From NCBI GenBank assembly GCA_023423535.1, contig JAFAFL010000045.1, positions 34,454-98,453 on the forward strand: a DNA stretch of 64,000 nucleotides, given 5' to 3'. Shown here in pieces: positions 17,246 through 25,798 of the stretch. The notes below the pieces were generated by a model. It worked only from the letters and a program-made list of their open reading frames with translations. It was not told the DNA's origin and searched no databases. How positions within the stretch are numbered: position 1 is the stretch's first letter; every line of letters begins with the position of its first letter. The DNA is from Pseudomonadota bacterium (GTDB lineage Bacteria > Myxococcota > Myxococcia > Myxococcales > Myxococcaceae). Position numbers and translations under genes: made by a program.

Positions 17246-17743
17246 ATGCCGCGCATCGTGGAAGGCACCTTCCTCCCCCCCAAAGGCCGCTTCGCCCTCT
17301 GTGTCACCCGCTTCAACGCCTTCATCACCGAAGAGCTGCTGGAGGGCGCGCTGGACACGCTGCGCCGCCACGGGGTGAACGACGGGGACATCGACGTGTA
17401 CCGCACCCCCGGCGCCTTCGAGCTGCCGCAGGTCGTCCGCCGCGTGGTGGAGAGCGGGAAGTACGCGGGCGTGATCACGCTCGGCGCGGTCATTCGCGGA
17501 GGGACGCCGCACTTCGAGTACGTCAGCGGCGAGGTCGCCAAGGGCGTGGGACAGATCGCGCTGAAGGCGGAGTGCGCGGTGACGTTCGGTGTGCTGACGG
17601 TGGACTCGATCGAGCAGGCCATCGAGCGCGCGGGCACGAAGGCGGGCAACAAGGGCGGCGAGGCGGCGATGGCGTGCCTCGAGCTGGTGAACCTCTTCGC
17701 GGCGATGGGTGCGGCGACGGGCGCAGCCGGGACGGAGCGCTGA
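17246..17743 (+). CDS. ribH: 6,7-dimethyl-8-ribityllumazine synthase
   Basis: RibH condenses the RibD pathway product with DHBP to form lumazine, the substrate of RibE. The 165-residue protein has R-F-N-A-F-I-T-E near the start, T-P-G-A-F-E-L-P, and I-R-G-G-T-P-H-F-E-Y-V carrying the catalytic histidine, followed by F-G-V-L-T-V. Family members assemble into icosahedral or pentameric shells. Its stop overlaps the nusB start, which is the conserved ribH-nusB linkage. Confidence 0.96.
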   Translation: MPRIVEGTFLPPKGRFALCVTRFNAFITEELLEGALDTLRRHGVNDGDIDVYRTPGAFELPQVVRRVVESGKYAGVITLGAVIRGGTPHFEYVSGEVAKGVGQIALKAECAVTFGVLTVDSIEQAIERAGTKAGNKGGEAAMACLELVNLFAAMGAATGAAGTER

Positions 17744-18168
17744 TGGGCGCGCGTCGCACGGCGCGGGAGCGGGCGCTGCAGGCCCTCTACCAGCTCGACA
17801 TGAGCGGTGGTCGTCCGGACGAGGCGCTCGCCGGCGCGTGGGAGTCGGTGGCCACCGAGATGCCGAAGCCGGATCCCGCGGCGATCGAGTTCGCGCAGCA
17901 GCTCGTCGAGGGCGTGGTGAAGAACCTCGCGGAGATCGACGGGCTCATCGAGACCCACAGCCACAACTGGCGGCTGGACCGGATGGACCGGATCGATCGC
18001 AACGTGCTGCGGCTCGCGGTGTTCGAGCTGCGCTACCGCGACGACATCCCGCGCAAGGTGAGCCTCAACGAGGCGGTGGAGCTGGGGAAGACCTTCGGCA
18101 CCGAGGGCTCGTCCGCGTTCGTCAACGGCCTGCTCGACCGCGTGGCGATGGCGCTCGGGAAGAAGTGA
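17743..18168 (+). CDS. nusB: Transcription antitermination factor NusB
   Basis: NusB binds the boxA element of rRNA leader transcripts together with ribosomal protein S10 and prevents premature termination. The 141-residue protein starts R-R-T-A-R-E-R-A-L-Q-A-L-Y-Q, with the Arg-rich first helix that contacts boxA, and contains the family segment S-L-N-E-A-V-E-L-G-K-T-F-G. It overlaps ribH by one base and the next gene by one base, so translation is probably coupled. Confidence 0.96.
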   Translation: MGARRTARERALQALYQLDMSGGRPDEALAGAWESVATEMPKPDPAAIEFAQQLVEGVVKNLAEIDGLIETHSHNWRLDRMDRIDRNVLRLAVFELRYRDDIPRKVSLNEAVELGKTFGTEGSSAFVNGLLDRVAMALGKK

Positions 18169-18668
18169 TGGCCGCGCCGGCCGCGTCTGCGACTCTCAGC
18201 ACGGTGGAGGTGACCCTCGAGAACCTCGACGCGCTCGGGGATTTCGAGTCGCTCTGCCTCTTCATCGCCGAGGACGAGCGTCCGCTGCGAGGCGCGGCAG
18301 GCTACGTGGACTGGCGCATGTGCGGCGCGCTCTCGCGGGTGCTGCGCGAGAACTTCTTTGGCGGCACCGTGGACGACGCGCTGCTGTTGCCCACCGGCGG
18401 CAGGCTGCCGTCGAAGCGGATCTTCGTCATGGGGCTGGGGCCGTCGCGGAAGCTGAGCGCGGAGGCGCTGGGCATGGCGCTGCGGCGCGCGGCGGACACC
18501 CTCAAGCGCGCGAAGGCGGAGAGCGTGGCGGTGGAGCTGCCGGGAGACGGACAGCTCGACGAGGACGTCCGCGCCGGCGCGCTGAAGGCGGAGTTTCTCC
18601 AGCGGGTGGGGACGCCGAAGGTCGCGGTGCTCGGGGCGAAGAGCCTGGGCCGGCTGCTGACCGGCTGA
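18168..18668 (+). CDS. Stand-alone peptidase M17 N-terminal-like domain
   Basis: This 166-residue protein resembles the N-terminal regulatory/assembly domain of M17 leucyl aminopeptidases. It has a mixed alpha/beta pattern, L-P-S-K-R-I-F-V-M-G-L-G, and then an alternating helix of the type A-L-G-M-A-L-R-R-A-A-D-T-L. The catalytic two-zinc domain is absent, and the gene stops cleanly rather than looking broken. It overlaps nusB by one base. A non-catalytic role such as nucleotide or ADP-ribose-like binding is possible but not shown. Confidence 0.6.
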   Translation: MAAPAASATLSTVEVTLENLDALGDFESLCLFIAEDERPLRGAAGYVDWRMCGALSRVLRENFFGGTVDDALLLPTGGRLPSKRIFVMGLGPSRKLSAEALGMALRRAADTLKRAKAESVAVELPGDGQLDEDVRAGALKAEFLQRVGTPKVAVLGAKSLGRLLTG

Positions 18669-18736
18669 GCGGGCCTGCCGCCGTTCTGCTAAGGTGCGGC
18701 GCGCGCTCCTCACGAACGAACGGGCGCACCGCTCCG

Positions 18737-19120
18737 ATGCCCTTCAAGGTGCTGATCGTCGAGGACTCCAGAGCCTCCCGCGAGTTCATCGCGGCGACGG
18801 TGGAGTCCGTTGCCGGCGTGACCGCCTTCACCACCGGCAGCGGCTTCGAGGCGCTGAAGCTCCTGCCGCGTCACCGGTTCGACCTGATCATCACCGACAT
18901 CAACATGCCGGACATCAACGGGCTCGAGCTGATCAACTTCGTGAAGAAGAACCCGCACTACCGCACCACGCCGCTCTTCGTGATCACCACCGAAGGACGC
19001 GAGCAGGACCGGCAGAAGGGGCTCGCGCTCGGGGCGGCGGAGTACCTCATCAAGCCGTTCGATCCGCGCAGCCTCGAGGCGCTGATGCGGCGGTACCTGA
19101 ACCTCGAACCGTTGCCTTGA
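18737..19120 (+). CDS. CheY-like single-domain response regulator
   Basis: This 127-residue receiver has the acidic pocket D-x near E-D-S, the phospho-acceptor Asp54 in I-T-D-I-N-M-P-D, the Thr of I-T-T-E-G-R and the Lys of Y-L-I-K-P-F. No output domain is present. The cheA start overlaps its stop (TTG-A), so this regulator and the kinase are translated together and are probable partners. It resembles the receiver encoded at 30831, which has I-N-M-P and I-T-T-E in the same places. Confidence 0.93.
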   Translation: MPFKVLIVEDSRASREFIAATVESVAGVTAFTTGSGFEALKLLPRHRFDLIITDINMPDINGLELINFVKKNPHYRTTPLFVITTEGREQDRQKGLALGAAEYLIKPFDPRSLEALMRRYLNLEPLP

Positions 19121-21225
19121 GCCCGCCCTCGTCCTCCAAAGGCCTCGCCGAGTTCGTCGCCGAGGGGACGGAGATCCTCGACGCGCTCTCGGGGGAGCTG
19201 CTGGCGCTCGATGAAGCGCGCGGGGACGAGCCGGATCCAGAGCTGCTCAACGCCATCTTCCGCGCGGCGCACTCGCTGAAGGGGCTGTCCGGGATGTTCG
19301 GGCAGGACCGGATCGCGCAGCTCGCGCACGCGGCGGAGGACCTGCTCGACCGGCTGCGGCTGGGGAAGGTCGGCGCCGAGGACGCGGTGTTCGACGCGCT
19401 CATCGCCTCGCTCGACGTGTTCGGCGCGCTGCTCGCGGAGGCAGCGCACGGGACCGAGTCCCCCGAGGTCACCTCGCGCGCGAGGGAGCTGGCGAGGCAC
19501 CTGGCGCGGCTGTCGGGCGAATCCCCGGACACGTCCTCCGCTCCGGAGCAGACGAGCGCTTCATCCCAGCGACAGGAGACGGCAGCGGAGGATCCGCTCG
19601 ACGAGCTGGGGCTCGATGCGAGCGTGCGCGCGGTCCTCACCGAGTACGAGGAGCACCGGCTCCGCGAGAACGCTCGGAAGGGGCTGGCGCTGTGGAAGCT
19701 GCGCGCGGCGTTCGATCTGAGCGACTTCGACACGCGCCTCGCCGAGCTCAACGCGCGGCTGAAAGGCCTGGGCGAGCTCATCAGCACGCTGCCCTCCGCC
19801 GAGCCGGGAATGGGCACCGGCATCGCGTTCGATCTGCTCTTCGGCGCGAAGTGCTCGCGGGAGGAGCTGGAGACAGCGACGGAAGGTCGGGTGACCTCGC
19901 TGGTGCGCATCGGCCGCTCGGACGAGAGCGAGCCCGTTCGAAGTGCAGCTGTGAGCGCGCTGCCGCCGAGCCCGCTGGCACCCGCGCCGGTCATCGACAC
20001 CGAGACCTCGCTGCGCTCACTGACGCAGACGGTGCGGGTGGACATCGCGCGCCTGGACGGGCTGATGAACGCGGTGGGCGAGCTGCTGCTCATCCGCGCA
20101 AACCTGCAGCGGCTGGCGGACGGTGCGCGACAGGGCGCGACGGCGCCGAAGCTGCTCGCGCAGGAGCTGCAGCGGGAGACGCGCCAGCTGGAGCGGAAGC
20201 TGGATGAGCTGCAGAAGGGCATCCTCGACGTGCGGATGGTCCCGCTCGGGCAGGTGTTCGACAAGCTCGCGAGGCTCGTCCGTCGCATCGCGCGCGAGAG
20301 CGGCAAGGAGATCGACTTCGTCATTACCGGCGGCGAGGTGGAGCTCGACAAGCTGATCGTCGAAGAGCTCTCCGATCCGCTGATGCACATCATCCGCAAC
20401 GCGATCGATCACGGCGTGGAGGCACCGGACGTGCGCGCGCACCGAGGCAAGCCGAGACGGGCGACGATCTCGCTGCGCGCGGTGCAGCAGGGAAACCACG
20501 TGGTCATCGAGGTCCGCGACGACGGGCCGGGCGTGGACGAAGGGCGGGTGAAGGAGGTGGCGATCTCGCGCGACCTCATCACGGCGGCCCAGGCTTCCGA
20601 GCTGTCCCGGCGCGACCTCTTGAACCTCGTGTTTCTGCCCGGCTTCTCCACCGCGCGCAGCGTCTCCGAGCTGAGCGGCCGCGGCGTGGGGCTCGACGTG
20701 GTGAAGACGAACATCGCGCACCTGTCGGGGATCATCGATCTGCACAGCGAGCCGGGGAGGGGAACGACCTTCGCGATCACGCTGCCCTTGACGCTCGCGA
20801 TCATCCGCGCGCTGGTGGTGCAGGTGAGCGGACGCACCTACGCGGTGCCGCTGAACAGCGTGCTGGAGATCCTCTCGGTGCACTCGCGCGACATCCGCAC
20901 CGTCGAGCGCCGCGAGATCCTCGACGTGCGCGGACAGACTCTCCCGCTCGCGCGACTGAGCCGGCTCTTCGCCCTGCCGGAGCGCCCGCTGGATCGTCAC
21001 TACGTGGTGGTGGTGGGCCTTGCGCAGGACCGACTGGGCATCGCGGTGGACGAGCTGCTCGGGCAGCAGGACATCGTGACCAAGCCGCTCGGTGGCCGGC
21101 TGCAGCACGTGCGCGGTGTGAGCGGTGCGACCGATCTGGGCAATCGACGGACCGTGCTGGTGCTCGACGTGGGCGCGCTCGTCGAAGAGGTCCTCGCGAC
21201 CGAGCGCCGCGCAGAGGCGTCGTGA
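19117..21225 (+). CDS. cheA: Chemotaxis histidine kinase CheA
   Basis: CheA autophosphorylates and passes the phosphate to CheY and CheB in chemosensory arrays. The 702-residue protein has an HPt domain with His52 in A-A-H-S-L-K-G. A long linker follows that shows no obvious CheY-binding P2 domain. Next come a dimerisation helix pair (about 345-390) and the HATPase domain with Asn428 (N-A-I-D-H-G), D-D-G-P-G-V at 468-473 and G-R-G-V-G-L-D-V-V. A CheW-like domain lies at the end. The best start is TTG at 19117, overlapping the receiver stop; no ATG or GTG gives a complete HPt domain. Confidence 0.93.
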   Translation: MSPPSSSKGLAEFVAEGTEILDALSGELLALDEARGDEPDPELLNAIFRAAHSLKGLSGMFGQDRIAQLAHAAEDLLDRLRLGKVGAEDAVFDALIASLDVFGALLAEAAHGTESPEVTSRARELARHLARLSGESPDTSSAPEQTSASSQRQETAAEDPLDELGLDASVRAVLTEYEEHRLRENARKGLALWKLRAAFDLSDFDTRLAELNARLKGLGELISTLPSAEPGMGTGIAFDLLFGAKCSREELETATEGRVTSLVRIGRSDESEPVRSAAVSALPPSPLAPAPVIDTETSLRSLTQTVRVDIARLDGLMNAVGELLLIRANLQRLADGARQGATAPKLLAQELQRETRQLERKLDELQKGILDVRMVPLGQVFDKLARLVRRIARESGKEIDFVITGGEVELDKLIVEELSDPLMHIIRNAIDHGVEAPDVRAHRGKPRRATISLRAVQQGNHVVIEVRDDGPGVDEGRVKEVAISRDLITAAQASELSRRDLLNLVFLPGFSTARSVSELSGRGVGLDVVKTNIAHLSGIIDLHSEPGRGTTFAITLPLTLAIIRALVVQVSGRTYAVPLNSVLEILSVHSRDIRTVERREILDVRGQTLPLARLSRLFALPERPLDRHYVVVVGLAQDRLGIAVDELLGQQDIVTKPLGGRLQHVRGVSGATDLGNRRTVLVLDVGALVEEVLATERRAEAS

Positions 21226-21312
21226 ACGCAGGCGCCGCGCCGCGAGCGGAAGCTGACGATCGTCGGTCACCTCATCGCGCTCTTCTGCCGGGTCGGCGGC
21301 TGGTTCTTCCCC

Positions 21313-21618
21313 ATGTACGGCGCGGGCAAGTTGGAGGCGCAGAACATCCGCGAGTACGAGCATGCCGCGAGGCTCGCCTGGGTCGCCGGCCTCCACGCGT
21401 TCGTCGAGCCGCTGCTGGAGATGGCCGAGGTCGAGTGGGATCACGAGCGCTTCTTCCGCGAGAAGGCGCAGTCGCACGCGCTCTGGCGCTTCATGCCGCG
21501 TTGGCCCATGCCGCTTCCGCGCACGGAGATCCGCGCGTCGTTCGACCGCTTCCGCGAGGCCTGCGAGCGAGGAGAGGCCCTCGTCGAACACGTCCACGCG
21601 CCGCTGCTCGTTCGCTGA
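21313..21618 (+). CDS. Ferritin-like/DMQ-hydroxylase-like small protein, start uncertain
   Basis: The frame encodes at least 101 residues with paired acidic and His residues (E-Y-E-H-A-A-R, E-V-E-W-D-H-E-R). These suggest a ferritin-like di-iron helical protein of the demethoxyubiquinone-hydroxylase type. The ATG at 21313 is the first standard start. Codon usage looks coding well upstream, however, and the frame reads R-E-R-K-L-T-I-V-G-H-L-I-A-L-F-C-R-V-G-G-W from 21241. That upstream part has no start codon. A GTG at 21222, overlapping the cheA stop, lies in a different frame, so a small frameshift may have detached the natural N-terminus. Confidence 0.5.
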   Translation: MYGAGKLEAQNIREYEHAARLAWVAGLHAFVEPLLEMAEVEWDHERFFREKAQSHALWRFMPRWPMPLPRTEIRASFDRFREACERGEALVEHVHAPLLVR

Positions 21619-21733
21619 CCCAGGCTGCGTGAGCCATCCGGCATGACGCACCTGGCCATGCTCGCCGAGCATGCAGGCGGACTCTCCACTCCTGTTGTGT
21701 CCGGGTCGGCCGAACGGGATCCTTCGGCCCTCC

Positions 21734-23455
21734 ATGTTCCGCCGGCTCCTGCTCTCCGCGCTGCTCGCCACGTCCCTCATCAGCTGCACCGAAGTCGAGC
21801 CGGAAGAGATCGATCCGGAGAACCCCGGTCCCGGTCCGTGCGGCGAGAAGAAGCAGTCACTGCAGGCCAGCGAGGGCGTCCAAACGGCAGGCAGCGCTGA
21901 ACTCCGAGAAGCCGAGCCGGTCCTCGTGCGGCTGCGTCCTTCGCGTGACGGGAGCGCGGTCGCGAAGCTCGTCGGAGGTCGTTCGCGGCGCGTGACCGCA
22001 GACGGTGCCCTCTTGTCGATGACGGTGACGCCTCGGGAGCGGGCGTTGCTGGAGCGGCACCCGGACGTCGCGCTGATCTCGCGAGATCGTCCGGTGCGCG
22101 CGTTCGGGCTCGGCGAGTACACGACTGGCTTGCGGATGATCGGCGCGCCGGACGTGTGGGATCGGGACGGCGACGGCCTCCCCGACGAAGGTGCGCCTCT
22201 CGGTCAGGGCATCACGATCTGCGTCGGCGACTCCGGCCTCGACCTCACGCACCCGGAGCTGAAGGCGGTGTACGCCGGCGGCTACGACTTCGTGGACGAC
22301 GACACGGATCCGAGCGACCTCTCCCTCTCCGACGACGGCACGGTGCGCATCGGTGGCGGTCACGGCACGCACGTGGCGGGGACGATCGCCGCGCAGTTCG
22401 GATCCGCGGGCCGGCTGCCTCACGGCATGGACGAGGGCGGCGTGGTCGGGGTCGCGCCGGGCGTGCGGCTGCTGGTGGCGCGCGTGCTCGACATCCACGG
22501 CGGCGGCTCGACGATGAACGTCATCCGCGCGGTGTCCTGGTGCACCGAGCAGGGCGCGAAGATCATCTCCCTCTCGCTCGGCTCGATGGAGCACAACCCC
22601 GAGGAAGAGGCGGCGATGAAGGCCGCGATGGATCAGGGCGTGCTGATCGTCGCCGCGTCGGGCAACGGCGGCACCGGCGATCCGGAGACAGAGCCTCCGG
22701 TTGCGTTCCCCGCCGCGTACCCGGGCGTCATCGCGGTCGGCGCGGTGGATGGCGCGGGCGCTCCGACGTCGTACACGCAGAAGGGACCGGAGCTGACGCT
22801 GGTGGCGCCGGGAACGGGCGTGCTCTCGTGTGGCATCGTCGGCACCTCGCACTCGCCCTCCGTGACCGTGGGCGACGACCGCCTCATCGCCCAGCCCCTC
22901 TACGAAGCGGCGGTGGGCAGCCGCTACGAAGGCACGCTGGTGGACTGTGGCCTCGGCGACTCGTTCACCTCCTGCGGCCAGGGCGCGACCTGCGGAGGCT
23001 TCGTCGCGGTCGTCACGCGCGGGGGGACGTCCTTCCGTTCAAAGGCGCGCTACCTGATGGGGCAAGGCGCGCGCGCGGTGATCTTCGTGAGCAACAAGCC
23101 GCCCGAGGAGAGCGGCTACACCTTCGGCGAACACGACGACGCGTGGGTCCCCTCGGTGCTCGTCGAGCAGGCGGACGAAGCGCGCATCCGCGGACGCATC
23201 GGCTCGCGCGCGCTGGTGGACATGGGCAGCGCCGACTACGTGATGCAGACCGGAACCTCGATGGCCGCGCCCCACGTCGCCGGTGCCGCGGCGCTGGTGT
23301 GGAGCGCGAAGCCGAGCCTCACCGCGCTGGACGTGAAGCAGCTGCTCATCGACACCGCGAAGGACGTCGGCGACGAGGGGCACGACACCTTCAGCGGCCA
23401 CGGACTCGTGCAGCCCGCCGCGGCGATCGAGCGGCTCTCACTGCCGATGCCTTGA
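21734..23455 (+). CDS. Subtilisin-family (S8) serine protease lipoprotein with PA-domain insert
   Basis: This is a secreted serine protease of 573 residues. The ATG at 21734 gives a lipoprotein signal ending L-I-S-C; an earlier in-frame ATG at 21671 would precede it with a non-signal extension. A propeptide-like region covers about residues 20-140. The catalytic triad is Asp166 (V-G-D-S-G-L-D), His210 (G-H-G-T-H-V-A-G) and Ser509 (G-T-S-M-A-A-P-H). Between the His and Ser blocks, about residues 370-490, lies an insert typical of a protease-associated domain. It sits inside the chemosensory cluster with no evident functional link. Confidence 0.92.
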   Translation: MFRRLLLSALLATSLISCTEVEPEEIDPENPGPGPCGEKKQSLQASEGVQTAGSAELREAEPVLVRLRPSRDGSAVAKLVGGRSRRVTADGALLSMTVTPRERALLERHPDVALISRDRPVRAFGLGEYTTGLRMIGAPDVWDRDGDGLPDEGAPLGQGITICVGDSGLDLTHPELKAVYAGGYDFVDDDTDPSDLSLSDDGTVRIGGGHGTHVAGTIAAQFGSAGRLPHGMDEGGVVGVAPGVRLLVARVLDIHGGGSTMNVIRAVSWCTEQGAKIISLSLGSMEHNPEEEAAMKAAMDQGVLIVAASGNGGTGDPETEPPVAFPAAYPGVIAVGAVDGAGAPTSYTQKGPELTLVAPGTGVLSCGIVGTSHSPSVTVGDDRLIAQPLYEAAVGSRYEGTLVDCGLGDSFTSCGQGATCGGFVAVVTRGGTSFRSKARYLMGQGARAVIFVSNKPPEESGYTFGEHDDAWVPSVLVEQADEARIRGRIGSRALVDMGSADYVMQTGTSMAAPHVAGAAALVWSAKPSLTALDVKQLLIDTAKDVGDEGHDTFSGHGLVQPAAAIERLSLPMP

Positions 23456-23460
23456 GAGCG

Positions 23461-23475
23461 CGGGCCAGGCGCCCG
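23461..23475. terminator. Short hairpin between convergent genes
   Basis: CGGGC (23461-23465) and GCCCG (23471-23475) form a 5-bp stem with a 5-base loop in the 20-base gap between the protease stop and the convergent aceK stop. It could end both transcripts, but the stem is short and there is no T-run. Confidence 0.3.
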
Positions 23476-25224
23476 TCACGCAGCGCTGATCTCCGGCCGC
23501 AGCCGCGCGCTCTGCGGGTAGGGGAAGATGTCCACGATCTCTCCCGCGCGGATCTTCTCCTGGATCCCGCGCCACCACGCCGCGGTGAAGAGCTCGCCGT
23601 GCTCTTCGCGCAGCACGCGCTCCAGCGCCGGAGACAGCCCGAGGAAGCGCGGAAACTCCTCGGGGAAGATGTCGTCCTCGTCCACGAAGAACCAGGGCTC
23701 GGCGCGCATGTCGTCGTCGTCGTCGCGCGCGGTGGGCATGTCGCGGAACTGGCACTCGGTGACCAGCGAGAGCTCGTCGTAGTCGTAGAAGATGACGCGC
23801 CCGTTGCGGGTGACGCCGAAGTTCTTCAGCAGCAGGTCGCCGGGGAAGGTGTTCGTCGCCGCGAGGTCGCGGATCGCCTGGCCGTAGTCGAGCACCGCGC
23901 CGCGCGCGCTCTCCTCGTCGGTCTCGCGGAGGAAGAGGTTCAGCGGACGGACGCGCCGTTCGACGTAGAGGTGGCGCAGGTGCACCCAGTCGCCCTCGCA
24001 GCGGATGGCGCTCGGCGCGTCCTCCAGCAGCTCGTCGATCACCCGCGGGTCGATGCCGTCGCGGCGGAAGGTGAGGTGCTCGAACTCCTGCGCGTCCACC
24101 AGCCGGCCCGCGCGGTCCTGCCGGTACACGAGGTTGTACTTGGCCTTCACCTCGTCGTGGCTCGTGTTCTTCGGCGGCGGGATGCGGTCGCGGATGACCT
24201 TGAAGACGAGGTTCAGCGACGGGTAGTTGAAGACGATCATCACCATGCCGCGGTCGCCCTCGGCGGGCACGAGCCGCTCGCCGCTGCGCTGCGCGTGCTC
24301 GGCCACCTCGCGATAGAGCTCCGTCTTGCCGTGCTTGGTGAAGCCGAGCGAGATGTAGAGCTCCGAGAGCCTTCGCATGGGCAGCAGCGCGTGCAGCAGA
24401 TCCACCAGCGCGCGCGGGTGGCTCACGTCCACGTGGAAGTAGGAGCGCGTGAAGCTGAAGAGGATGCGCGCCTGCCGATCCTCGAGCAGCACCGCGTCGA
24501 GGATCACGCCCTGCTCCTGGTGACGGAACGCGAGGATGAACGGCGTGAAGGTCTCGCCCCGCCATGCGCGGCCCACGAGGTACGCCGCCTTGCCACGGAA
24601 GAAGGGCCAGCACGCGAGCTCCACGCGCTCGAACATCTCCCTGTTCGCGAAGTGCGCGTCGATCCACGCGGCGCCGGCCTTCACGTCCTCGTCGAACGAG
24701 CGGTAGGTCGCATCGAAGCGGTACGTCTCGAGGATCTCGCGCAGCAGCGTTTCGGTGGCGCCGGGGCCCTCGCCGCGCGTGAAGCTCCGCGTGACCTCTT
24801 CGGTGGACGGTCCGGGCCGCGCTTCCGGAGAGACGAACTCGATCTGCGCGTCCACGCCGAGGGTGCTGAAGATGCGGCGGGTGACCGAGTTGTAGAAGGT
24901 CTCCGCCAGCTCGACCGTGGGCAGCCCTTCGATGGCGCGGGCGTAGGAGGTCTTGATCTGCGCCCACAGCGCGCGGTCCGCGATCCGGTCGCCGAACTGG
25001 GTGCGCAGCACGAGCATCGACTGCCACACGTGCTCGGAGACGAGCGTCAGCCTCGCCAGCGCGTCGCGTTGACCTCCACGCCAGTCGCAGGTCTCGAAGC
25101 GGCGTTTCGCGCGCCGGGTGATGACCTGGAACTCCTGGAGGTAGTCGTCGTAGGCCTTGCGAAGCGTGGTGCAGGCCCAGCGCACCATCCGCTCCGACGG
25201 CTGCTGCCCGGTGTCGGCGCTCAT
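23476..25224 (-). CDS. aceK: Isocitrate dehydrogenase kinase/phosphatase
   Basis: AceK phosphorylates and dephosphorylates isocitrate dehydrogenase, switching carbon between the TCA cycle and the glyoxylate bypass. The 582-residue length matches the family, about 580. The C-terminal half has features I associate with AceK: G-M-V-M-I-V-F-N-Y-P-S-L-N-L-V-F-K-V-I-R-D-R, L-L-L-K-N-F-G-V-T, and V-I-F-Y-D-Y-D-E-L. The ATG at 25224 is supported by the family start; the upstream frame runs into the PilZ gene. No isocitrate lyase or malate synthase gene is in the window. Confidence 0.92.
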   Translation of the reverse strand: MSADTGQQPSERMVRWACTTLRKAYDDYLQEFQVITRRAKRRFETCDWRGGQRDALARLTLVSEHVWQSMLVLRTQFGDRIADRALWAQIKTSYARAIEGLPTVELAETFYNSVTRRIFSTLGVDAQIEFVSPEARPGPSTEEVTRSFTRGEGPGATETLLREILETYRFDATYRSFDEDVKAGAAWIDAHFANREMFERVELACWPFFRGKAAYLVGRAWRGETFTPFILAFRHQEQGVILDAVLLEDRQARILFSFTRSYFHVDVSHPRALVDLLHALLPMRRLSELYISLGFTKHGKTELYREVAEHAQRSGERLVPAEGDRGMVMIVFNYPSLNLVFKVIRDRIPPPKNTSHDEVKAKYNLVYRQDRAGRLVDAQEFEHLTFRRDGIDPRVIDELLEDAPSAIRCEGDWVHLRHLYVERRVRPLNLFLRETDEESARGAVLDYGQAIRDLAATNTFPGDLLLKNFGVTRNGRVIFYDYDELSLVTECQFRDMPTARDDDDDMRAEPWFFVDEDDIFPEEFPRFLGLSPALERVLREEHGELFTAAWWRGIQEKIRAGEIVDIFPYPQSARLRPEISAA

Positions 25225-25255
25225 CGCCTCCGGGCTTAGCAGAAAAGCGTGCGGG

Positions 25256-25696
25256 TCAACCGGCCGCGGACAGCGACGCCTCGCGGCGACGTTCACGGTT
25301 GCGCTCGTCGCGCGTGCGGTCGTCTCGGTGAGGTGCCTCGCGGGCCGCTCGCAGCGCTTCTGCGCCGCCGTTCTGCAGGACCAGCGCGTCGAGCAGCCGG
25401 CGCGTGGCGGGATCGACGTCGACGAACTGCAGCCCGAAGCCGGCGACGAGATCACCGCCGGTGCCGCGGCTCCACATCACCTCGCTGATCGGAAGCGGGA
25501 TGACCGCGCCCGCCCACTGAAGCTCGATGCGAAGACGCGTGCCGACCGGGAACGGATCCGCACTTCGGATGAACATGCCGTTGACCGACAGGTTCATCGC
25601 CCACAGGCGTCGAGTCGGGCCCTTGCCATCGGCGCGCCGCACGCGGAGCGGGTGCTGGAAGTGGACTCGGGGGGAACGGACGTCGCGCAGCTCCAT
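25256..25696 (-). CDS. PilZ-domain protein
   Basis: The 146-residue protein has a PilZ domain (about residues 5-105). R-S-P-R...P-L-R-V-R-R near the start supplies arginines of the RxxxR type, and N-L-S-V-N-G-M-F-I matches the D/N-x-S-x-x-G part of the motif. These residues bind cyclic di-GMP in known PilZ proteins. The C-terminal 35 residues are basic and charged (R-D-D-R-T-R-D-E-R-N-R-E-R-R). The gene precedes aceK by 31 bases on the same strand and is divergent from the cheW genes. Confidence 0.8.
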   Translation of the reverse strand: MELRDVRSPRVHFQHPLRVRRADGKGPTRRLWAMNLSVNGMFIRSADPFPVGTRLRIELQWAGAVIPLPISEVMWSRGTGGDLVAGFGLQFVDVDPATRRLLDALVLQNGGAEALRAAREAPHRDDRTRDERNRERRREASLSAAG

Positions 25697-25798
25697 GACG
25701 ACGCTGAGTGTCGAACACTCCAGCGAACAGTGCAAACCCCCGCGACAAAAGGAGATTTCCGTGCCGGGAGAGCGGAACAGTTCGGCTACACTGCCCGC

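Noticed and set aside
21223..21225. The TGA before the ferritin-like frame as selenocysteine.
   Set aside because: It is the cheA stop codon and there is no coding sequence in that frame upstream.
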